NCBI GenBank assembly: GCA_013329355.1
Contig: DUKK01000184.1
Span: 1-12,502 of the forward strand
DNA length: 12,502 nucleotides
Direction of reading: 5' to 3'
From: Candidatus Poseidoniaceae archaeon
GTDB lineage: Archaea > Thermoplasmatota > Poseidoniia > Poseidoniales > Poseidoniaceae
A program made the position numbers and the translations under genes. The notes beneath the pieces were generated by a model. The model did not search any database. It worked only from the letters and a program-made list of their open reading frames with translations, and had not been told where the DNA came from. This document shows, piece by piece, positions 1 to 6,638 of this stretch. Position 1 is the stretch's first letter, and each line of letters starts with the position of its first letter.

Positions 1-1
1 C

Positions 2-1249
2 GACAACAACAATTCAGTAAGCATTGCCTGGCCAAATATCGGAACCTACCAGGTCAATCTCACCGTTACTGATGGTTCAGGTAACTTTGCCACATCAACC
101 GCAGTTGTTGTGGTGGATGACTCGTCAATCCCATCACTTTCGAATGCGGCAATAGACGCACTGCCGTCTTCTGCGGTCGAAGGTAAGACCCTGAGTTTGA
201 GCATCGACGCTAGCGATGCTTATGATAAATCATATCAGTTAACATACCACTGGGATTTGAACCCTGGGCAGGATAGCGATGGAAACGGTGATTCAACAGA
301 TGACCCAGACTATGTTGGTTCATCGGTCGAAGTCAAATTGATGGAAACTGGTAGTCAGGATATCGTGGTTACGGTCTTCGACCAATCGGGCAATTCTGAC
401 TCTCATGCATTTTCGGTTAATGTTGCCGCAGCAGCGGAGGTTGGCGGCATGCTAGGCATCGTATTTGTTGCATTATTCCTTGGTCTGGTAACAATTTCTG
501 TGGCCATGATTGGCTTCAGAAGGTGGCAGATTGGTATCGCAGTTCAACTGTTGCAAGGCAGAGGGCTGTCTGAGTCCGAAGCATTGCAACATATCCAGAT
601 GGTAAGACGGCGCGGCAAAATACCATTATTTGCCGATGCGCCAGTACTTGCTGGACTAGACTCTGGTCAACAGGTGGTGACTAGCGAGCAACGAATTCAG
701 CAAGATCAAGACTCTGAGTATCAGTCCATATATGGTGCTCAAGTCAATCAAACCGAATCAACAGCAGCTTTTGCACCACCCGCAACCATCCAACCATCAC
801 CCAGTTTCGTTACCAATCAAAATCAGTATCCCTCAGCATCTCAATCTGCTGCTGCTGATGCAATGGCTATGTTCGCCGAAGAGGAGAACCAGGAAATAAT
901 CGAAACCAATACCGCAGCGGATATTGTGGAAACAGTCACTAAAGTTGTTAGTGGCGGTATCGCACTACCGTATCAAGTAAAGGCCGAAATCGAACCGTTG
1001 AATGCTGATGTTAAGAAGGATTTTAGCTCAGAAAACCCAGCTGATATACCAGTTCAAAACCCGGCAGAACCGATTGCCAAATCCGATGATAACCTAACAG
1101 AATTGATTGCTGCTGCGGATGAACCAGTAATCCAACAGGTTTCATGTCCTCACTGTGCAACCAAATTCAACATTGCAATTCCTGATGCCGATGAGGCAGT
1201 AGTTGCTTGTCCATCGTGTGGTGAGGATTTTATGTTACGATTTGCTTGA
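2..1249 (+). CDS. PKD-domain surface protein with one membrane segment and C-terminal zinc ribbon (5' partial)
   Basis: The reading frame is open from base 2, so the gene starts before the window. The GTG at 110 is only an internal Val codon: the residues upstream of it (bases 2-109) read as the last strands of a PKD domain, with GTYQVNLTVTDGSGNF as the signature. A second PKD-like domain follows at about 120-430 (YHWDLNPG; VTVFDQSGN). Next comes one hydrophobic membrane segment at about 440-515, closed by FRRW, which puts the C terminus inside by the positive-inside rule. Bases 525-655 encode a short basic helical segment (SESEALQHIQMVRRRGK). A Gln/Ala/Ser-rich, probably disordered linker leads to a C-terminal C-x2-C-x17-C-x2-C zinc ribbon (cysteines at 1145, 1154, 1208, 1217), which resembles MJ0042-type fingers. 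PKD domains are extracellular Ig-like modules common in archaeal surface proteins. The zinc ribbon would lie in the cytoplasm. Its ligand or substrate is unknown; the missing N terminus could carry a catalytic domain. Confidence 0.88.
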   Translation, partial: DNNNSVSIAWPNIGTYQVNLTVTDGSGNFATSTAVVVVDDSSIPSLSNAAIDALPSSAVEGKTLSLSIDASDAYDKSYQLTYHWDLNPGQDSDGNGDSTDDPDYVGSSVEVKLMETGSQDIVVTVFDQSGNSDSHAFSVNVAAAAEVGGMLGIVFVALFLGLVTISVAMIGFRRWQIGIAVQLLQGRGLSESEALQHIQMVRRRGKIPLFADAPVLAGLDSGQQVVTSEQRIQQDQDSEYQSIYGAQVNQTESTAAFAPPATIQPSPSFVTNQNQYPSASQSAAADAMAMFAEEENQEIIETNTAADIVETVTKVVSGGIALPYQVKAEIEPLNADVKKDFSSENPADIPVQNPAEPIAKSDDNLTELIAAADEPVIQQVSCPHCATKFNIAIPDADEAVVACPSCGEDFMLRFA

Positions 1250-1286
1250 GTGGATGGTTGATTGACTAATTGTATGAACTTTGAGG

Positions 1287-1299
1287 CGATAGTTTATCG
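1287..1299. repeat. Short perfect inverted repeat overlapping a TATA-like box
   Basis: CGATA-GTT-TATCG is a perfect 5-base inverted repeat with a 3-base spacer, in the 73-base gap between the PKD gene and the giant secreted protein. Its right arm overlaps the TATA-like TTTATC. It may be chance, a weak RNA hairpin, or an operator half-site pair over the promoter. No T tract follows it, so it does not read as a terminator. Confidence 0.25.
1293..1298 (+). promoter_or_regulatory. Putative TATA box for the 1323 gene
   Basis: TTTATC lies 25-30 bases upstream of the ATG at 1323, the spacing expected for an archaeal TATA box serving a leaderless transcript that begins at the start codon. No Shine-Dalgarno motif is visible before 1323, which agrees with leaderless translation. 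This rests on a six-base match only. Confidence 0.3.
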
Positions 1300-1322
1300 T
1301 AGTTTGAAGATGACCATTTGGC

Positions 1323-4300
1323 ATGGATGGGCGTGCGCTAAGGCTGATTAGGCCAGGCTTACCTCAATCTGGAGACCCAAGAAAATCAGCAATATTCCTC
1401 ATTTTGTTGATGATGGTATCAATTTCTTACCCAGTAACCGCAGATACTTCGATTTCCCGTGATGATTTCGATGTTATCGATGCCTTAATGGAAACGCTTG
1501 CAGAGCGAACTCAGGGTGGAGAGCCGGATATTGCGCTAAATGCCGCCCAAGGTGCGCTATCGCAAGTTGACGCAAATGCGCGAGGAATAATTGCAACCGA
1601 CCCGCTTGCCGTGTCAAATTCATTTTTAGACGGAATCTCCATGCGAAATTCAGCGAGTCTTGAACCAGAACATCCGCGCCCGTATGAATTCTTGATGGAC
1701 GCATCAACCCAACCAGAGGGTTTTCCAAATAACCTGTTTGAAACCCTATTCTCCGTGAACAATTTGGGTTTGGATAACATTTTGGCTATCGGTGTCAATA
1801 CCTATGCAGTCTACGTCAATTTCACATCCCGAGACAATGGACCATCTTACGAAGCGTGGGCACAGGGCACTTTTACTGGTGAATTAATCGTCGACGGTCA
1901 GTTGGTTCTATTCGCCAACTATATCGACATAGATGGAGATGGCGAAGACGATTTATCGGTTGCTTTGACCATTGAAGGCATAATTAACCAAGGCGATGGT
2001 TGGGGCGTAGAGACTAGTGGCGGCATTATACCAATCATTGAGAAATTATGGATTAACCCAACCTTCCAGTGGAAAGTCACCGCTCTTGACCAGTCAGACC
2101 CATTGTGGGATTCTCTGCAACATCTCGAAATAAGTTTGATGAAAGGGTTGGCTTTTGACATCACCCTTGATAATTCAGAATCGTATGCAATTGTCATCGA
2201 CACTCGCTTTACTCAACCACCTCACGAATTCACTTTAGGTGTTGGAATTGAGCGCATTGAATTTAACATTGCACCGCAAGATCTAGTGACATTTCTTGCC
2301 TCCTTGCTGATTGGCAACATCAATTCGAATGATTTCTCATTGTCCTCTATAACCGCTCCGTATTCAGTGCAAGTAAGAAATCCCAATGCCCCCGGGACGG
2401 ATGTTCAGACCAATTGTGAAGATGAGTCATATTATGATCCAATAGCCGATAACGAGGCACACAGTCACGAACACAAGTGTGGATTTGGCGTTGGTGTTGG
2501 CTACATTAGGTTTGATGGCGATGGGGGCGGGTCATCAGCGCCAGTTCTTGAAATGAGTTATTTGGATGCCGGATTCCATCCAGAGCTTGGCGACACAAAA
2601 TTACCTGAGGAAGTCGATATCACCATTCGCAACGATAACTTGGGTGAAAACTCCTTTGATTCAGTAGAGATCTATTCCGATAAAGGTTCAGATTTATATC
2701 TACACTATTACGAAGACAGAGCGAATGTCCAAGATGGAGAATCTGAGTTTGGTAACGTCACCGATGCTCGTGCTTGGATACATGGATTACCCTCGGGGAG
2801 CATGCCACAAGAGGAAATCAACTCAATTTTTACCATGATCGGTGAGGCGCCAAATTCGGCGAATTTGCCTGGCGAAGTACCTGACCGATTATCGTTAATT
2901 ATTGCAATAAAGAACTTTTCTGGCGACACCTCTCCCAATGTCAATGACCCTACTCTACCAATAAACCCAACAGACGCGCCAAATACGCTGATCGCCGTAA
3001 TTGGGACTGAATCAATCGACCGTCTTGAGTATAAATCAACCTTCGAGCGAGGCGGAGTTTCCACTGATCGTTCATCTCTTGAGGTGGTAGTTGAGGATGT
3101 ACCGAATGCGATTTTAATTGAGGGTAGCTTCCTGGTTTCACCAACTGGTGTGGATAGAGTAAACTATGATAATCCAAATCTAAACAGCATCGCCCAAATT
3201 TTTGACAATGCGTTACTAACGGTCGTGCAGATTGTGTTAGACATAGGTGATATCGTCAATTCACTGCCCGATTCGATAATCAGCACCACAGGTTCTGAGG
3301 GTGGCACCCTAGAGATACACTGTTTTGACCAGATTACTGGTAATCTTGCTGGGGACCCAAGAGAGTCAATGGAGATTGGCTTGGTCGAATTGTCGTTCTC
3401 CAGCAGCGATAACCCAACCATCCCTAATCAGGATCACATTCTTTTGGCTGAGGATATCAATATCGAACAGGTGGTTGGCCGCAATGGTGAACCAATTAAG
3501 CCGTTAGTTCCTGTAGCGATTAGCCTGCGAGTATCAGGAATTTCGGATTTAGTTCAAACCTTCAACCCTAATACGGATGTAAGGGACATTGAAATTACCG
3601 GCTCGACCGGTGAGTCGATTCTAGTCGGTCACATCAAACACAGTGATGGCGATCAAACTACTGCTACCACCCAATCGGCAATGATCTCAAATCGCCCGGA
3701 CAGTTTGAAAATAATTCAGACCTCAAGTGCTGTTACTTATCAGGCCAGCGCTCCAATCCAATCAATTACTTATGGTGGTAAGAGCCCTGCACAACAGAAC
3801 TCGATTCAACTGAATGGCCTGCCATCAGATTTTTCTCTGACTCTTGGCGACACACTGGGATACACTGGTAACCAACCCATTGAGTCAATTATTATTCAAT
3901 TGACCAATGCAACCGAACCAAAGACTATGGATGGAGATCACTTTAGATTCTGGGTTGATCAAGACGCCTCAGAGGCAAGTATGAGCTTGAAAATCTCCGA
4001 CATAATTAGCATCACAAGGTTCTCGCCACAAGTTCCAGATGCGGTCGGGCCAGAAGGTAACTCACGGATTGAGATGGTCAGAAGTCAATCGTCACCGTTT
4101 TACATCATGTTCGAAGACGATTCAACATATGAAGATGAATTTTTGGGGATGAACGGTCGCGCCATACTCCAACCGCTACCATCGAATATTTCCATAGCAT
4201 TCCCGTCGACCGTCGACTCGTCGGGTCTTGAATTACCTAGTTTTGATGAGGGTGAGGGTATTGAGTCTCTTTCATTCTTCCTCGGAGATTTGGTTGATTT

Positions 4301-5984
4301 TGGCAGTTCCGTCAATGACCTGATATATGATTTCACGAAAGATTTGGTGGGCACGGATGGTGAAGATGAGGACTTCTCACTCGGTCTTGACCTGCTTACC
4401 GGTGAGGCATTCGATCTGACTATTGATATGCGTAAGGGTAGCACTGTTGCGACTGAGCCAGAATGGGCACACGGCGTGGCAATGAACGTAAACGAGGCAA
4501 CAACTTTGCAATTCAATCTCTCCCGCCTCCCTGTATTGACTCAGTCAGATCTTCTTGATACCGCAACAATCCTTGCTGACTACCGTGTTGATGAGTTAGA
4601 ACGCCAAAGAGCCCTCGACATACTAACTCGCTCTAATATTACAGAAGCAGATAAATTGGTTGACTACTTAGAAGACGGAGTCATATATGATGTTGAATTA
4701 TCTTCACTTAACGAAACTTTGCTTGAAGAAGAGGGCATTTCCCTCAAATTTAGACGAGCATGGCATAATCGGTTATGGTTGCCACAATTACCAGCCGGTC
4801 AAATTTCTCTGGAATATGATTTTACAATTATCGACGATATCCCTCAATATGAATTTGATTTATTCTTTGGTCAATGGAAACCGCTACGGGATCAAATTAG
4901 CATTGTTGTCAATGGACTTCAGGGCAGGGATATGGACTTAGTCATCAACGGCTTGGATGTCAACAAGCCAAATGATGTCAGTGCCAATGCGGTTTTCTTT
5001 ACTCAGGATGATTTGATTGTTCCCAGGTTCAATGTAATTATGACCTATGATTTTGGCTCTAATCTCGATTCCGTATATACTACATTCATCGATCGAATCG
5101 AACAAACCAGAGTCGAAGCACTGTTCATTGATGTCGCTCAATCTATGGATTTCTCGGCAACAATTGGTGATATTTTCAACATCACGATGAACGTCCCAGA
5201 AGAATTCAGAACCCAAGGAAAGTTTTCGGCTGAAAAATTAATGATTCAGCAAATGCGATTTGTTGACGGCTCATGGTATCCTGCTACTACATTCATGCGC
5301 AACCTGCCGAGTGTGATGTCGTTATCGGCTGTTCCAGCAAACGATTTTGATATCAGGAGTGATACCTCTTTCCAAGGAATGATGACGCTGGATTATTCTT
5401 CAAACGAAGAGAACCTTGACTTATATCTTGAAGCAAGTGGACAGGCAGTTGACTTCCGCGGTGATGTATTGATGATCGCTCAAGGCCTTCCTTCCACGTT
5501 CAAATTAGAGCCTACAAATGATTGGGGTATGAGAGTGGCTTCATCAGGGGATGGAGTGAAAAGTCTCTACATGAAGCAAGAGGGTATACCGGTTCAGCCA
5601 GGGGTAACCGTTGACAAACTCGAAATGATTGGTGAAGACCTAAAGTCTGCAGTCATCAACATTAAACGCGGCCCCTATGAATATCCAGTTATAATTCTGG
5701 ATGACATAACCTCTGGGAGAATCGCTGCTAGCGCGCAGGTTACCACACAACCGGGTTACTACGTAGATTTCTTCGGTGACATGGAATTTGATAGTCGGGC
5801 AGTAATGCTCGACACACAATTTACCGGTATTATACCAGTGTCCTCTTCTTTGGGAGTTAATGGTATGGTTTCTGATTTGAGTTTGATTGGTACCATTACC
5901 GGTGGTAATGTGGAAACACGACACATATTACTAGTTGAACCGGTGACTTCCATGGTAGCAAGCGTGTTAGCGATGTTGGGTTGA
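1323..5984 (+). CDS. Giant secreted beta-repeat protein of unknown family, 1553 residues
   Basis: The ATG at 1323 is the first possible start, because an in-frame TGA sits at 1311-1313. Residues 1-40 form a signal peptide: a basic n-region (R4, R7, R10, K21), a hydrophobic core at 23-35 and a likely cut after VTA40. The mature protein is acidic and strongly beta-patterned. Residues 202-210 hold a calcium-loop-like DIDGDGEDD. Residues 365-387 hold two of only three cysteines, flanking a His cluster (HSHEHKC). From about 427 to 1390 a motif of the form hydrophobic-Pro-x-x-hydrophobic-x-hydrophobic recurs at least ten times (427, 519, 592, 647, 790, 832, 951, 1155, 1327, 1388); the best pair is RPDSLKII and LPSDFSLTL. 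A more helical stretch lies near 1075-1140. There is no internal membrane segment and no lipobox; the last 18 residues (LLVEPVTSMV...) are mildly hydrophobic. I do not recognise the family. A structural or ligand-binding surface protein held by the next gene's product is the simplest inference. Confidence 0.9.
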   Translation: MDGRALRLIRPGLPQSGDPRKSAIFLILLMMVSISYPVTADTSISRDDFDVIDALMETLAERTQGGEPDIALNAAQGALSQVDANARGIIATDPLAVSNSFLDGISMRNSASLEPEHPRPYEFLMDASTQPEGFPNNLFETLFSVNNLGLDNILAIGVNTYAVYVNFTSRDNGPSYEAWAQGTFTGELIVDGQLVLFANYIDIDGDGEDDLSVALTIEGIINQGDGWGVETSGGIIPIIEKLWINPTFQWKVTALDQSDPLWDSLQHLEISLMKGLAFDITLDNSESYAIVIDTRFTQPPHEFTLGVGIERIEFNIAPQDLVTFLASLLIGNINSNDFSLSSITAPYSVQVRNPNAPGTDVQTNCEDESYYDPIADNEAHSHEHKCGFGVGVGYIRFDGDGGGSSAPVLEMSYLDAGFHPELGDTKLPEEVDITIRNDNLGENSFDSVEIYSDKGSDLYLHYYEDRANVQDGESEFGNVTDARAWIHGLPSGSMPQEEINSIFTMIGEAPNSANLPGEVPDRLSLIIAIKNFSGDTSPNVNDPTLPINPTDAPNTLIAVIGTESIDRLEYKSTFERGGVSTDRSSLEVVVEDVPNAILIEGSFLVSPTGVDRVNYDNPNLNSIAQIFDNALLTVVQIVLDIGDIVNSLPDSIISTTGSEGGTLEIHCFDQITGNLAGDPRESMEIGLVELSFSSSDNPTIPNQDHILLAEDINIEQVVGRNGEPIKPLVPVAISLRVSGISDLVQTFNPNTDVRDIEITGSTGESILVGHIKHSDGDQTTATTQSAMISNRPDSLKIIQTSSAVTYQASAPIQSITYGGKSPAQQNSIQLNGLPSDFSLTLGDTLGYTGNQPIESIIIQLTNATEPKTMDGDHFRFWVDQDASEASMSLKISDIISITRFSPQVPDAVGPEGNSRIEMVRSQSSPFYIMFEDDSTYEDEFLGMNGRAILQPLPSNISIAFPSTVDSSGLELPSFDEGEGIESLSFFLGDLVDFGSSVNDLIYDFTKDLVGTDGEDEDFSLGLDLLTGEAFDLTIDMRKGSTVATEPEWAHGVAMNVNEATTLQFNLSRLPVLTQSDLLDTATILADYRVDELERQRALDILTRSNITEADKLVDYLEDGVIYDVELSSLNETLLEEEGISLKFRRAWHNRLWLPQLPAGQISLEYDFTIIDDIPQYEFDLFFGQWKPLRDQISIVVNGLQGRDMDLVINGLDVNKPNDVSANAVFFTQDDLIVPRFNVIMTYDFGSNLDSVYTTFIDRIEQTRVEALFIDVAQSMDFSATIGDIFNITMNVPEEFRTQGKFSAEKLMIQQMRFVDGSWYPATTFMRNLPSVMSLSAVPANDFDIRSDTSFQGMMTLDYSSNEENLDLYLEASGQAVDFRGDVLMIAQGLPSTFKLEPTNDWGMRVASSGDGVKSLYMKQEGIPVQPGVTVDKLEMIGEDLKSAVINIKRGPYEYPVIILDDITSGRIAASAQVTTQPGYYVDFFGDMEFDSRAVMLDTQFTGIIPVSSSLGVNGMVSDLSLIGTITGGNVETRHILLVEPVTSMVASVLAMLG

Positions 5985-5989
5985 TAATC

Positions 5990-6589
5990 ATGGATAAGGA
6001 AGTGAACGGCGTTATCATCAATGATGACGGAGAGCTTCTTGTTCATGAAGACTCGATAACACAATCAACCCAAATGACGGTTGAAGAACTGGCTATTCTA
6101 CAGGCATCCAAAGACGCAGCAAAGTTTGTTGAAGAATTACGTAAAGAAATCACACCAAACCGTGTTGCAACTGCCGGTTTGGTATTGTTATTATTGCTCG
6201 GGGCAATCTTCAGCACTTGGTATTGGGTAATCCCACGAGATTCGGTGATGGTTGAGACACTGTATATGCAACGCAGCGGACATTTGGTTATGTCAGAGAT
6301 TCACAATACCGGCAGTAGAGAAATTACTGATGTGGAACTATTGGTTAACTTCCAGTCAACCGATGGAGAAGTTCTCGAGTCAATGATTATTGAAATTGAT
6401 GCAATATCGTCGCACTCATCGATAGCGGGTGATGATTTAGAAATGCTGATAGTGGGTCACACGGTATGGGATAATTACGTGATTGCGATTGATTTGAAGT
6501 ATATCGATCATGAAGGCGACTTACAATTTATGCTGGTTACGCACGAAGTTGGGGATTGGGCATGGGAAGAGTTCAGAGATAGAAATTAA
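5990..6589 (+). CDS. Single-pass membrane protein with small external beta domain, 199 residues
   Basis: I chose the ATG at 5990, five bases after the previous stop. A TTG at 5981 would add three residues and overlap the upstream gene, and is less likely. The GGTTGAT just before the ATG is a weak Shine-Dalgarno-like match, as expected for an internal operon gene. Residues 1-58 are hydrophilic and cytoplasmic, with a probable hairpin (GVIINDDGELLV) and a helix (30-53). Residues 59-81 are the membrane segment (AGLVLLLLLGAIFSTWYWV), preceded by R51, K52 and R58, so the N terminus is inside. Residues 95-190 form an external beta domain with a pattern like FxLYD-type domains (LVMSEIHNTGSREITDVELLV). 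No catalytic motif and no cysteine is seen. Tight coupling to the giant secreted protein suggests an anchor, chaperone or export partner for it; this is inference from position. Confidence 0.85.
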   Translation: MDKEVNGVIINDDGELLVHEDSITQSTQMTVEELAILQASKDAAKFVEELRKEITPNRVATAGLVLLLLLGAIFSTWYWVIPRDSVMVETLYMQRSGHLVMSEIHNTGSREITDVELLVNFQSTDGEVLESMIIEIDAISSHSSIAGDDLEMLIVGHTVWDNYVIAIDLKYIDHEGDLQFMLVTHEVGDWAWEEFRDRN

Positions 6590-6611
6590 ACTCTCACACA
6601 ATACCCCAAGC

Positions 6612-6619
6612 AATAAAAC
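6612..6619 (+). promoter_or_regulatory. Putative TATA box for the subtilase gene
   Basis: AATAAAAC lies 20-27 bases before the ATG at 6639, in the 49-base gap after the membrane-protein gene. It is the best A/T-rich TATA-like match there, and no Shine-Dalgarno motif precedes the start. It suggests that the protease has its own leaderless promoter even though it could also be read through from upstream. Confidence 0.33.
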
Positions 6620-6638
6620 GCACCGGAACTAGGCGCAT

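Noticed and set aside
110..1249. GTG at 110 as the start of a complete gene
   Set aside because: The frame is open to base 2 and the upstream residues complete a PKD domain; no signal peptide follows 110, which the membrane topology would need.
4100..4516. 138-residue minus-strand open frame, Ser/Pro-rich
   Set aside because: It is antisense to the giant secreted protein; its composition is what antisense of Asp/Gly/Glu-rich coding gives.
5981..5989. TTG start at 5981 for the small membrane protein
   Set aside because: It overlaps the previous stop and adds only Met-Ile-Ile; the ATG at 5990 is a stronger codon and has the weak Shine-Dalgarno-like GGTTGAT upstream.
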